A stretch of DNA of 64,000 nt from Daphnia carinata (GCF_022539665.2 NC_081340.1:1178001-1242000); one strand, 5' to 3'. Positions 12,301 to 23,529 are shown, numbered from the stretch's first letter. The notes: a model not told the origin generated them from the sequence alone. A program made the numbers and translations.

Positions 12301-14957
12301 TCGCGAGCCGGATACGCTCCGACTTCTATGTGGATAATTTATTAGCATCGTTCGACGAAGTGGAAGACGGAGCATCAACCTGCCAGAAACTTGTGGAACT
12401 GCTTAGCCTAGGTGGCTTCAACCTCGTCCAGTTCCTCAGTTCTTCACGTCAGTTGCTGGATCGCGTGCCCTCCGCGTCTCGCCTTATGCCCGATCTCGAT
12501 TTGGACTTCGACGATTTGCCGACCGAACGGACGCTGGGTTATCTGTGGAGCAGCGAACGAGATGAATTCCTTTTTCGTTTCAAGCCGTCAAACGAAGCCC
12601 AGTCGAAACGCTCCATTCTTGCTGCCGTCGCGAGCATTTACGATCCGCTTGGTCTGCTCGTGCCGGTGGTCTTGGTGGCGAAGATTATTCTTCAGGACAT
12701 CTGGCGGCTTAAAAGTGGCTGGGATGAAGTTTTGCCTGCTGATATTTTGAATCGGTGGGGACGTTTTATGGAGCATCTTCCTGCGCTCGAGTCACTGAAC
12801 ATCCCGCGAAGTCTCATTACGCGCCCTCAATCAGCCTACTTATCGTTCCAGTTACATGCATTTTCAGATGCATCGAATGACGGATTTAGAGTCGTCGTTT
12901 TTCTTCGTTCTGAGCTGCACGACAAGATCGGAGTTGCGTTCGCGATGGCGAAGGTGAGAGTTGCTCCGATCCACCAAATCTCTATCCCGAAGATGGAACT
13001 CCAAGGTGCGCTGTTAGCAGTCCGGCTGGTGAATTATTTGCTGAAGGAAATGACGCTGCCCATTTCTTCCGTATTTTTCTGGGTGGACGCGATGACCGTT
13101 CTTCGTTGGATTCACGCCAATCATCGCCGCTACAACGTCTTCGTCGCTAATAGAATTTCGGAGATCCTTGATTCGACTACCCCGCAGCAGTGGCGCCATA
13201 TTCCAGGCATCCTAAACCCGGCTGATGAATGTAGCCGTGGCCTTTGCCCGTCCGAGCTCGACCCGAATCATCGTTGGTATCGCGGCCCGGAGTTCCTCGC
13301 TATGCCACCCGAACATTGGCCCGCCCAGATGCCGGATTGTGCACTAGGCGACGACGATGAAGAATCTATCGCATGCCTAGCTGTCATCGTTTCTAGCGGA
13401 CCGCTAGATTATTTTGCCGCCCGTATTGACAACTTGCACCGTCTCGTGCGCATTGTCGCCTGGATTTGGAGATTTGTCACCAACACGCGGGTCCTCGTAA
13501 ATCGAAGACGGATCGAGCGAAAGGTAAATCCAGGCGGCAGCCGTGCAGACCCACCATCCGAACCGATCGAGGATCTGAAAACGGGCCGGCAACAGAGTGC
13601 GACCGAGCTTAAGTCTGCCCGCCTTCTTCTGATTCGCATTTCGCAACGCGCTTCGTTTTTCGACGACTTACACCGGCTGCAGAAGAAGAAAACAATCCGC
13701 CCTGAATCCCGGCTACTGAAGCTGTCCGTCTACCTCGTCAGTGCCGGAATCGTTCGTGTCGGTGGCCGCCTTGAGAACGCCCCGATCAACACCGAAGCCC
13801 GTCATCCAGCGGTTCTCGACCCGAAGCATCCGGTAACTAAGTTGTTTATTAGGTGGGCGCATCTTTCCGTTGCCCACGGGCGAGTTGACCGGACGCTGGC
13901 CGAAGTGCGTGCTCGGTACTGGGTGCTGCGAGGACGTGAAGCAGTAAAGTCCGTGATAACTTTCTGCCCTTACTGTTCCCGGATGAGATCTCGGCCGTTC
14001 CAGCCAATGATGGCTCCGCTTCCTGCAAAACGGGTCGAATCATTCAACCCGCCGTTTACCAACGTTGGTGTGGACTATCTTGGCCCGTTCCCCATTTCGA
14101 TTGGCCGCCGCACGGAGAACCGCTGGATCGCCCTGTTCACCTGCCTTTCCACCCGCGCGATCCATCTGGAGATAGCCCCATCTCTGGATGTCGACTCGTT
14201 CCTGATGGCGTTTACCCGCTTCGTTAGCCGACGAGGTGCACCCGCTGACGTTTTCAGCGACAACGGCACCAACTTGACGGCTGGAGAACGCGAGCTGCGT
14301 GAAGCAGTGACCCGCCTAAACGACGCCAAAATCGTCGATCAGCTGGCGCGTAAGGAGATCCGATGGCATTTCTCCCCGCCTTCCGCCCCGCATTTTGGAG
14401 GTGTATGGGAGCGACTTGTGCGCTCTTGCAAGGACGCCCTCCGCGCAATTCTTGGCCAGCAAACTGTCAAAGAAGAGACCTTCGCTACTGTCGTCATAGA
14501 AGTTGAGGCGCCTTTGAACGATCGCCCGTTAACCTACCTGGGAGCAGATCCCCAGGAGCTCGCGCCGTTGACCCCGAATCATTTTTTGTTGGGGCGCCCC
14601 AATCCCCATCTACCCGCTGAAGTCATCGACCCGGAAATTAGGTGCTTTCGTCGTCGGTGGTATCATGCGCAACAGCTAGTAGACCAGATGTGGGCTCGCT
14701 GGTTGCGAGAGTATCTCCCAACCCTTACGACCCGCAACAAATGGACGGAAACGCAAAAAAACTTAGAAGCTAAGGATATAGTGCTTCTTGTCGATCCGAA
14801 GTCCCCGCGTGGCCATTGGCAAATCTGTCGCGTCGAAAAAGTGTTGCCTGGACCCGACGGTGTGGTGCGCGCAGCAGAAGTCATCACAAAGTCCGGCAAA
14901 ACCTACGTTCGCCCGGTCACGATGCTGTGCCGCGTCGAAGCCTTCAATGCTGCTTGA
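9354..14957 (+). CDS. BEL/Pao Gag-Pol polyprotein, with an in-frame TAA near the N-terminus
   Basis: An open frame of 1801 codons runs 9552-14957. The same frame is open back to 9432, where TAA (9429-9431) interrupts it; upstream it continues to an ATG at 9354 (MADPTRPPDSTPL). Domain order from the 9552 start: a charged coiled coil (about residues 10-80), a Gag-like DUF1759 region (about 140-330), zinc knuckles (CPSCGEAHRLSSC and CFNCLGGKHRSTDC), an aspartic protease region with ALLDTVSQATLL where the usual DSG/DTG is DTV, reverse transcriptase with FYVDN at the YxDD site, RNase H with AFSDAS, MELQG and WVDAM, an integrase HHCC zinc region (AHLSVAHG...CPYCSRM), an integrase core with VDYLGPF, FSDNGTN and GGVWERL, and a C-terminal DUF5641-like domain. 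It makes element particles and copies and inserts the element. The early TAA could be a mutation, a readthrough stop or an upstream ORF. Confidence 0.9.
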
Positions 14958-14981
14958 GATTTGCCGCAGCAGGGCCGGCTG

Positions 14982-15364
14982 TGTTACCGAGTTGCTATGG
15001 CAACTCGGATCGGGCTTCGCGCGTCTGCAATTTACCCTTCCTGTTCCCGAGTCGCCATGGAAACCAGGATCGGGCTTCGCGCGCCAACCATTACCCTTCC
15101 CTTAGTTTAATTAGCGGCTTATTGTTTTCGCGAAGCTTATGTCAGTTGTTTTTTCTGATGCACGCTATGATTAGTGACGTGTAAGGACGCTCAGTTCTTT
15201 TTCGACCGTGCTACCTGTCGGGTCGCCATTTTTCTCACGCTGTCTCAGTTTTGTCTCGTTTTTTTGCTAAGTTTAATACAGTCCTTTTTTTGTGACTAGT
15301 TCGACATTCGTTTCTCGTTTTCATTTATTCGTTTATACGCTACAGACTTGTTTACTTTGTAACA
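14982..15364 (+). repeat. BEL element 3' LTR
   Basis: 383 bp, 381 identical to the 5' LTR by eye. The Gag-Pol stop (TGA, 14955-14957) lies 24 bp upstream. A purine-rich GCAGCAGGG just before it may be the plus-strand primer. Confidence 0.95.
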
Positions 15365-18306
15365 CGTGTTTTTATATTGGCCACACTCTCTGACAAGTAG
15401 ATGGCGTACCAGGCCAAATCCATTGGCAAAATGACTGATTCTGTTAGATTATGGGCGATCTCTGTCCAAAGCTGTGTGACTGCTCGGTGGTACAGGAAAT
15501 CTTTGTCGATGATGTCAGCTACTAGGTGATGCGTCTCATAGAGTGTGTGCTAAAGGATTGAAAATTCAACAGCTAGTTTAGACGGAGTCTGTAATCTAAA
15601 AGGCGAAACTTACGTAGAGGGGATATGATCCAATGTTCTATGAACGTTGCGTAATTAAGGTGGAACGCCCAGAGATAAAGGATTAATACCACGTTACAGT
15701 AGTGCTAAAGATTATTTTTAAATAGCACAAATACCTCTTCATAATTGTAACGAATGTCGATGGAAGGAATGCCCAAAATGTGCATAAAAGCTGTGTAGTC
15801 GCTCCCACTTCCTAAAATATTCACCCTGCATGTTCCGTTTACGCAAGACAAATATTCCATCATAAAATGTGATCTCGTTTAACAACTTAAACAAAAATCT
15901 AAACTCTTCGCAATTGCTAATATACCTTGGTCTACCAGGATGCAAAGTGTCGGGATAGCGATAGGCCCAAGTATCAAATAAGGTAGGTCGTCCGGCTTCT
16001 ACTTCTGATTGGCTGGGATTTTTTATTTTCTTAGAGCTTTCCAAATAAACACTATTCATTAGTGGTGCTCCTTTTCCCCATAGAGAATAGTTGCCTTTGT
16101 GGTAGTAAAATCTCGTTAAGTATTTATTCTTTAATGGAATGAGGGTCACATAGACAACGGTATTCAAATACTTACCTTGGACTGCAATGTCAACGTTCAT
16201 GTAGGCCACAGCTCTTTGACTCAACACCTTTGAGTGCTCCTCAGCCCATTCGTAAGATCCAATTAGGCCGTACTCTTCGGCTCCCCAACTGCAGAAGACA
16301 ATACTCCGCCTTGGGCGCCAACCTATTTGGGGGAAATGCGAAGGATGTTTAGTAAAAGATTCAGAATTTAACACCTGAATATTTAACTGTGGTCAAGTTT
16401 CGCTTTTCCGAAAGCTCTTGCCATCTCCATCATAGAGGCGGTTCCGCTGGATGGATCACGGACACCGAGAATCCAGGCGTCGCGGTGATTTCCGACCAGC
16501 ACATAACGATCTACAATAGAAAAATGTATGCCAAGCTGCGTATTTAACTAGGTTTATCTAGCTTACCTGGTTCTTCTTGGCCGTGTAGCATGCCGATTGT
16601 ATTGTATATTGTTGCCATTTTATTTGCTGTAAGAATTTCCATTTTGATTGTCCAATTTATGGACCGGAATTCAGGACCTAACAAATATGTGGTGTTTAAA
16701 CTGCCCCACCATTCGTCTTGTGCTTCCTTCCCTTTCAATGACCTGCAAATAGGACATGCCATAAAACAAAAAATCAGGATTAGCATTCACAATTGAAGTA
16801 ACTGGAACCTAAGTAAATTCAAGACATCCTGCTCAAACCAGGACTTCGTATCACTAACCGTAATAAGATTTCTGCTTCGTCATAACCTATCGGTTGCACC
16901 GGGATGTTGGGTAGCATTGCCTGTGACTGAGGAATCCTATAAGCACTTTCTTCAACAGTTGTCATAAAAACACCGATTTAGCTTATCTTAAACAATTCCT
17001 ACACGCTTGTACGAAAACGCATATACCGATGGCTGGGTAGAATGGAGTTAGAGGATCTCCATTGGCCAGATAATAGTACCGGACTGGACGGCCATGCCCG
17101 GCATCCACCACGAATCCGGATAGATTTCATTCCTCCCTTTCTTCGCAAACTCCTTGGGATCAGAATACAATAACACACCAGCGGCACCTTTCTTTTCCGC
17201 TAGATCTGCCTAGTAACGAAAAAAACAAAACAAAAAACAAAAAACAAAAAAACATTTTAAGTATTTAGTGCTACTAGTAAAAAAATATTATTGCCCATTG
17301 GCTTACGATATTTCCCCGAAATGACGCACCGTAACGAGCCAGCACGATCTTGCCAGTAACGTCGATTCCCTCTTTGGCCAAATACTCATAATCAGCTTCC
17401 TGTCCAAAATGAACGTAGACTAGGCCGTCCTATATGACGAGCACGTTTTAGTATAACTAAAAACTCAGTGACGAGTCTAATATTTATATCTACAATCAAT
17501 GTCATTTAACGTACGCATGTAACAGTTCCAGTTCCAGAGTACGCATTGAAATTGGGTGCCACAAGGGTTGAATTTTCTTCTGGCGAGTACAATGGCATTT
17601 GTTTACCCGAAGACGTGAAATTGGCTACACCGTTGCTATCAATGAGGTAGACCTTATTTGGTTTCTCCATGTCTGGATAAGACAGTAGAACATGGTATGG
17701 AACTACAGTGGCCTGGTCTAAACCGAATTCGAGAAACTGATCGCGCAGCCATTCAGCCTGTTGACTGTCTTCTGCAGTTCCAGCTAAATGGGGAACACTT
17801 CTTAGATGTCTGAAACAATGTTAAATTAAAGGTAATGGCACTGCAGAATATCAATTTTTAAAAAAATCCAATTATAAATTATTACTTAAGGAAGCTTTCG
17901 ATTTTTGCAGATGAAATTTCGTCTTGTAAATCTTGGAAGACATCTCGCTTATTTGCCGACATCGATCGACTGGCGTTGTGGTAACCAGCGTAATAAAGAC
18001 CAACACCTTTATTTTAGAATGGAGTTTGCGAGATTAAGACGACAAATGATTATTCGACATTACGTATATGAATCGAGTTCAAAATCAAGCATACCGATAG
18101 CTATGTCTGTGGCAACGTAGAGGATTGCAAATCCAAAAACCCAATGCTTGTTCATTCTCAATATTGGCCGTAGGGTAGAATACGTGAAGAATCTGGGCTC
18201 GAAACACCAACACCTGTGACATTTCGTCTATCTTCCTCCTTATTAGATCGTTGTTTCGACGATTGGATAACTTTCTACGACGGCGAGCAATGGACACACA
18301 CACCAC

Positions 18307-19364
18307 ATGGCATTTTCCTACGCAATCGTTTTAGTGCCATATCCATTGGTCTGTCAGGGAATGACCTTTAAAATAGGCACATCAACTTTGAAGTACTACT
18401 CACTAGATAAACTAAATAAAGAAAACATCTTATCTCTGGAAAACATTAAATTGGGTAGGATAACTGCTCGTCATATCTTCCTAAACCCGCAGTTCCCACA
18501 GAGGCACAGACTCAACGGTCCCGTCATTCGTCTACTTTGTTTACCTATGATGCCAAATCACACATTGATCTTTTTATGTAATTTGTACCGCAGGGTAAAT
18601 TATGTAATAAAGTATATTAATAAAAAGGTTTTTACAAAATGCTTGTACAGCTAGTTTGGTACAAAAATTAAAGGACAAAAAAATAATTAATTAAAGATTA
18701 AAGAAGTGATCAGGTCTTTGTACATTTATTTTTTCCTCTTCATTCCAGTTATTACACAGACGATTTGACCGATGAGGTATGACAATATTTCTTGAAATAC
18801 GATGAGCAGCAACTGAAGCTGCTTTAAGGCTGGTTTGACAAAAATAAAGACGTACTAATGACTGCTTTCCATGCTGTTCTTCGGATGCCACGAACTCATT
18901 TTAGCACTCTGGATGGACAAGTGTCTGAAGGAACGACACTGATCGGCAGACATGTTTAGTTGCTAAATATATTATCACAAAACTTTTTCTTTTCTTTTCC
19001 TCGGTCAAACCCAACGAATGGAAGACAAAACGAAAATAAATTTTTATACTTACGCTCTCACTCATGAACTTTGGCACAGTAGAGCATGAGTCATGCCACT
19101 AACTTGCTTGTGTTTGTTTTTCAGGGATCATTTTCTTTTTTTTTTTGTCAGTTTTGTAACAAGGCTATAACTCGACCCGGCCCGAACTAGGAAAAGAAAA
19201 AAAATTAGTTTGTGCCAAAAAGGATCGATTTTTGACGCTCATTCGGCAACTTGATTCAACACTATTGAAAAAGGCAAACATTTGTGAGTAAACACTCTCC
19301 TGCTGCCGGGTATGTCAAAATGTGAGCTGCAGAAGGGCCAACGTTGCCAACCTGGCTGTGTTTT
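18307..19364. other. Non-genic stretch
   Basis: There is a 115-codon open stretch on the plus strand at 18307-18654 and a 66-codon one on the minus strand at 18691-18891, but neither has a family pattern, splice sites or biased composition. Some later exon of the minus-strand hypothetical gene could hide here. Confidence 0.35.
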
Positions 19365-20058
19365 TGGAGACCACTGGAGATGACTTTTCTTGACGTCGGG
19401 CATCCTTTTGGGGAAGGTGCTGAAACGGGCACGGCACCATTTGGCAACAGGTCGAATCCAGTTGGAAGCGGCAGATTACGAGTGAGGAATCCAAACGAAA
19501 CTCTTCGTTGCTACTTTGGGATAAACAGTAGCAGCGAATTTAAGTATTGCACATTACTACATTCAATGGCGGAACGAGGCTCAACTTAAAAACTTTGAAG
19601 GTGATTATGCAAAACACTAGGGAATGCATATGAAAATAATTTGGACAATGGTCTATTTGGATAAGAATTAAGATGAGTGGAATCAACAATACTTACAGGA
19701 ATCTGCTAGCATGTCCGTGTGGAGACCATATCGGGTAACTGCTGACATTATTCGGATGACTCCAGTCATCGCCCAACGTACCGTAGAGCCAGTGTTCGTC
19801 ATGAAGGATTTTGCTGCCCTCTAAAACATTTGGAACGGTCTGTTTCGTTTTAGTTTGAACAGCGCCCTTAATTGACAGTGCACTGTCAATAGCAGCCTCT
19901 GTAGGCTTTCGATACGTTAGATGATTGGTTTTGGCCAAGGCTTTGGCAAAGACTCGGGGTTTAACACGAAGAGGTGTTAAAGGGGGTAAAATAAAATTAG
20001 TCGATGAACTGTTCAATCCAGGCTGATTTGTCAATTTTGGTCGAAATTTGGCAGACAT
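19365..20058 (-). CDS. Hypothetical two-exon gene, 3' end not found
   Basis: Exon 1 runs from an ATG at 20058 to a strong donor (GATTCCT|GTAAGTATTG, exon end 19695). It codes 121 residues starting MSAKFRPKLTNQPGLNSSST, rich in Ser, Thr, Pro and Lys, with HDEHWLYGTLGDDWSHPNN near the end. A second exon of matching phase follows at about 19509-19365 after ACGAAG and reads VSFGFLTRNLPLPTGFDLLP, ending at CACAGCCAG|GTTGGC. No domain is recognised. It lies about 1.2 kb upstream of the peptidase gene on the same strand. Confidence 0.45.
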
Positions 20059-21137
20059 GCGTCTCGTCCTAAGAAAGAGGAAGAGTTTTTAGTGTCGTGT
20101 TCGTTTAGTAACAATGTCACGACTCGTCTTACCCCACGCACATCACCGTCAACTTAAAACAAAAAAACAAAACAAAAGAAAAACAGGCGAAATGAAAAGG
20201 CGGCCGGATGGCGATCAAACAAAAATAAAAACTCGAAAGAATCGAATTTTCTTTTTTTTTTTTTTTTAGTTTCTACATCGTTTAATCATTTCTCGGAATT
20301 TTCCCACGAAACTATTGCACAGCGATGTGCGTCAAAACGTTCCAAATAAAAAAACAAAAAACAAACGCGCCTTGAAAAAGAATCGAATTCGTTGGTGAAC
20401 TTGACGGCCGGTACTTGGAAGCCAATGAGAAGATTAACAAATGGGACGGCGGGATTTGCCCGTTTTAAAACATTATCTTCGCTTGACAAACGCACACGCC
20501 GCTTTCCATCGTATCCAAACACCCCCTCCCCCACGCACATAAATGTGGAATAAAAATTCAAGCCAAAAAAAATATAAATAAAAAGATTGAACTCATTGCA
20601 CCGGCCATCGCACACATAATTGTTTCATCAAGCAATAAAGACATAATTAAGTCGAATCTATATTTTAATTTGTAATTCTTATCTCACATCTTATTGCGGT
20701 CTGATCTACAAGGCTATGTATAATGACGTACCAACAGAAGATGATCACAAGTGAAATTGCTTGATTTTGACTGGTGTAAATCAGAATATTATATAATTTG
20801 TATGAGGGATATCGGATGGTGAAAAGTACTACAGATTGAGTAATTCTGTACCAATTAACGCTCGTTTGATCAAATATTCTTTTATTAGACACGACGCATC
20901 ACGTGACAACAAATCAAGTTCATTTTCCGTTAAATCTTTAATTTGTATTAATTAGTTATGGAAATCGTTAATTCGGAAGCGAAAAGGAAAGTTGTTCGCC
21001 GCACAAGTCCGATGATGTGTTTGTAATAAGCAAAACAACAATCGCAGATTTTTAGTTGAAACTAGTCGCATGCTACTTAATTATCGTTACAAACTACGTT
21101 AATGATTCGTCGTAAGGTAAAAAATCATGTATTGTAC

Positions 21138-21251
21138 CTGATCTTTAACTTTGATTTCTGTTTCCCATTTATACAAGTTTTTCAAATAACTCTGATAATC
21201 TTCGGCATTTTCTCTCACCTCGCGCTGTAGTTCTGCTGCTTTCGCGGTCAT
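21138..21251 (-). pseudogene. First exon of an RPAP3-like gene, orphan
   Basis: Exactly 38 codons from ATG (21251) to a good donor (GATCAG|GTACAA). The translation contains AAELQREVRENAEDYQSYLK and WETEIKVKD, matching the N-terminal coil of RNA polymerase II-associated protein 3 (an R2TP/HSP90 cochaperone). The TPR exons that should follow are absent from the window. It sits 636 bp from a divergent FAD-enzyme first exon, so the pair looks like a copied bidirectional promoter segment. Confidence 0.6.
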
Positions 21252-21887
21252 GTTTGTTCACGTTCCAAATTTTTTTTGAACGTGACTACAGCAGACAAAC
21301 AACGTTTCCACGGTTACCAAACAACCTCTAATACCACATAGAAACGCACGCAGATCCAGCTGATGTAAACATACAACCAGTCATAGAGGGGAAGAGTGTA
21401 TCCCCTCTATGACTCTGATACAACTAAGCACTGAACTTGTATAGTAAACGTTTTGATTTTTTCGATCACAATGTGAATATTTTCCAATAGTTTTCTTCTG
21501 GAAAATGAATTGAGTACTTTTCCCTAGCTCTTTTTCAAACACTAAGTACGACATTTAAAAATTGAATATCGCGAACCTACCTTTTAGTACTAACCTTCGA
21601 CTGTTGCCTGATTAGCAGATAAATACATATTTATTTGCTTTAAATTTGTCGCCTTGTGATATCTCATATTTGTTAAGACTATTCTACTCCCGCCGGAAAA
21701 AAAAATTATTTATTTAGCATCTGCAGCACCCAAAATAACAAAACAAACAAACAAGATATTGTTTTACGATAAGGCATTATGATAGTATGCAAGTACGAGT
21801 GTTTTCGCACGTAAACGAAAATTCTTTGTTCTGTGCAACTTTGCCAACGTTTGACTTGGGTTCGCAGGCTTCTCTGCATGTAAAAGA
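21252..21887. promoter_or_regulatory. Possible bidirectional promoter between two orphan first exons
   Basis: 636 bp between divergent start codons at 21251 (minus) and 21888 (plus). No TATA box stands out. A 14-bp inverted pair, ATAGAGGGGA and TCCCCTCTAT, lies at 21381-21415. The function is inferred only from the divergent layout. Confidence 0.3.
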
Positions 21888-21994
21888 ATGAAACAGGTAA
21901 TTATTGTTGGTGCTGGAGTCTTTGGACTGGCTGCTGCATCAAGGCTTATTCATAATGGTTTAAGCCCTTCGAGTGTTACAATACTAGATATAAC
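21888..21994 (+). pseudogene. N-terminal fragment of an FAD-dependent oxidoreductase
   Basis: The ATG at 21888 opens MKQVIIVGAGVFGLAAASRL and continues to SVTILDI, the beta-alpha-beta FAD/NAD fold with the GxGxxG signature seen in sarcosine oxidase-like enzymes. Similarity then stops and the frame runs into AT-rich sequence without a donor site, so only about 36 residues remain. Confidence 0.65.
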
Positions 21995-22054
21995 ATATAA
22001 TACTATATATAACAACAATACTTGTCAGTACAAACTAACCAGCATAAATTTTTT

Positions 22055-22500
22055 TCTTTACTTGGCAACAGCTTGAGCTTGGGGCGAATTGCATTGTCCA
22101 GAACGGCACAGGTCCCCAAGCTGAGGAGACAGCGAATCAACTTGATTACAAAGGGCCAGAATTTCTGCTCGTTGTTCACATTGCAGTCCTTGCGGCAAAC
22201 GACAAGTTTGCGCTACGTTTTATGCAAGTGATGGGGATTTTAGAATCAAACTGCGCTACCTTTCTTCCTTCTTCAACAATCAACGCAATGGCCTGTTGTA
22301 GCAATCCACGATCATCGACGCTTGGATTGGCCAACCAACGGCGAGCTTGCTCCAATCGTCCAGCTATCGTGCTGCTATCGTGCTGAGCAGGTTGCTGGAT
22401 AACATACTTCTCTGCATTTGCCACAGCCGTTTGGACCAAATTGTTCAATTCTCCCAGTTTGTGGCGGATGCTTCGGGCTAAGCCGAAGCGAGACAAACGG
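22055..22500 (-). pseudogene. Vinculin fragment with a 35-bp insertion
   Basis: The minus strand reads RHKLGELNNLVQTAVANAEK, then GRLEQARRWLANPSVDDRG, then IVEEGRKVAQ, and, after a 43-bp interruption, RLPQGLQCEQRAEILALC and QVDSLSSQLGDLCRSGQCNS. This follows the order of the central repeats of vinculin, an actin-linking adhesion protein (human counterpart has VDDRG in the same setting). No start, no flanking exons and no splice sites are visible. The interruption is a short insertion with an 8-bp target duplication, annotated separately. Confidence 0.75.
22209..22259. mobile_element. 35-bp micro-insertion with 8-bp target duplication
   Basis: TGCGCTAC occurs at 22209-22216 and again at 22252-22259, flanking 35 bp that start GTTTTATGC and end GAATCAAAC, imperfect inverted ends. 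Removing the insert and one copy of the 8-mer restores the vinculin frame exactly. The 8-bp duplication size fits hAT-type insertion; the origin is inference. Confidence 0.6.
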
Positions 22501-22822
22501 CCGGTTCCAACTGGCAGTTATTCTCTTTCGAGACCAACAGCCACCACTTCCAATTCCTAGATGAAGTTATATTAAAACTTATTTTCTCCTTTCAAACAGT
22601 ATAATGACTAAATAAACAAAAAAAAAGACGAAATAGAAAAAAGTGGAAATACACCGAAGTATAAAAGGTAAAAGCAAATGTACGCCCCAACTACAATCAC
22701 AAGTGCGTGTCAGTCGCCCATCCTATCGTCTTACGTCTCGAAGTCTCGTCCGTTCTTTTTCCAGTCCTTAAGTGATATCGTCACCATGGGCAGTGTCATG
22801 CTTCCTTCTCTCGTCGTCTAAT

Positions 22823-23050
22823 TCACGAAGCACCCGCCTTTCTGGTGTAATAAGCAGGAGCAGCGTATGTTGTAGTGTAGTACTCGGGCGCCTTTGTGGT
22901 GTAGTATGTAGGGGCTGCATATATTGTGGTGTAGTACTCGGGAGCCTTAGTAGTGTAGTAGTTAGGAGCAGCATGTGTTGTGGTATAGTACTCGGCCGTA
23001 CCAGACAAACATTTGTCTACCCGACGTGAAAAGCCCTGGGAATGTGGCAT
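22823..23050 (-). pseudogene. YYT-repeat cuticle/adhesive-type protein fragment
   Basis: Repeats of about 13-14 residues, AAPTYYTTKAPEYYTT and variants, end in AYYTRKAGAS and a stop at 22823. This is the same repeat as the larger gene at 42.9-43.7 kb. The upstream part (MPHSQGFSRRVDKC) does not look like a signal peptide, so the 5' end is probably lost. A structural secreted protein is likely; no named family is claimed. Confidence 0.5.
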
Positions 23051-23498
23051 ATATCATTGTTTTCCAATGGTGAAATTTAGGAAGCGGGATCATTGAATTA
23101 TTATGGTTCACCAGACGCACTGAGCTGGATACAGGACTACGTATACGTGTATAAAGACTAAGTTACGATGAAAGGCGAATGAATAGCCATTTTTTTGCCA
23201 GTCTTGATATCAAATTTTACGCCTTAAATTTGATTTAACCGTATAATGTCTGTTTTTAAACGAATATGCGCTATTCACGTGACGTCAAACTTGGCGTGAT
23301 TTCCGATTTATGGACGCACAATCGAGAATGGAAAGAGCTTCCCTTTGTCGAGCGATTTGTACGTTGTTGACCTCTCTACTATAAGGAGAAAAAAATAGAA
23401 AGAAAAAGAAAACTACCTGATCAGCCTCTGCTATTGACATTTGCGTCTCTCAGAAAATTTGAATTTGGCGCGCTCAAATCAATTCAAATATCAAATCC

Positions 23499-23529
23499 CT
23501 CACCCCCCCCCCCCCCCCCCCCCCCCCCC
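23499..23529. repeat. Poly-C tract
   Basis: About 28-30 consecutive C residues. It is a likely length-variable site and a place where assembly length is unreliable. Confidence 0.9.

Larger units (their letters stand above)
8783..15364 (+). mobile_element. BEL/Pao LTR retrotransposon
   Basis: Complete element with 383-bp LTRs beginning TGTTACCGAG and ending CTTTGTAACA. It is flanked by a 5-bp target duplication CGTGT (8778-8782 and 15365-15369), the size usual for BEL/Pao. It lies antisense to the host peptidase gene and has landed in a coding exon; in the host reading direction a stop codon (AAG TAA) follows within a few codons of the junction. The two LTRs differ at two positions, so the insertion is recent. 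Confidence 0.95.
8092..18155 (-). pseudogene. Glutamate carboxypeptidase II-like gene, split by a BEL element
   Basis: Minus-strand gene of the M28B zinc peptidase family (NAALADase/PSMA), a type II membrane enzyme that removes C-terminal glutamate. Exons: 18155-18095, 18006-17886, 17809-17515, 17429-17307, 17209-17027, 16949-16859, 16742-16567, 16510-16388, 16322-16176, 16094-15926, 15825-15735, 15549-15365 continued at 8777-8746, 8647-8563, 8499-8407, and about 8310-8092. The start MNKHWVFGFAILYVATDIAI is a signal anchor. Conserved blocks include VPHLAGT, KIVLARYGASFRGN, GNHRDAW with the zinc ligand His, RDPSSG with the bridging Asp, SWGAEEYG with the catalytic Glu region, NILGSGSDYTAF, and LERHFIDPHELPNRP. 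Damage: a BEL element inside exon 12, a one-base frameshift near 17060 between MAVQSGT and YYLANGDPLTP, another near 8195, and no AG acceptor before the last exon. This copy cannot give a full protein. Confidence 0.85.

Noticed and set aside
12325-12345. YVDN as proof of a dead reverse transcriptase
   Set aside because: Some BEL/Pao lineages appear to use YVDN, so this alone is not proof; kept only as a point to check.
18307-18654. 115-codon plus-strand ORF just upstream of the peptidase start
   Set aside because: No homology pattern or splice sites; it lies in the promoter region of the minus-strand gene.
22217-22251. Micro-intron in the vinculin fragment
   Set aside because: No register of the 43-bp segment gives GT-AG or GC-AG ends while keeping the frame; an insertion with target duplication explains it better.
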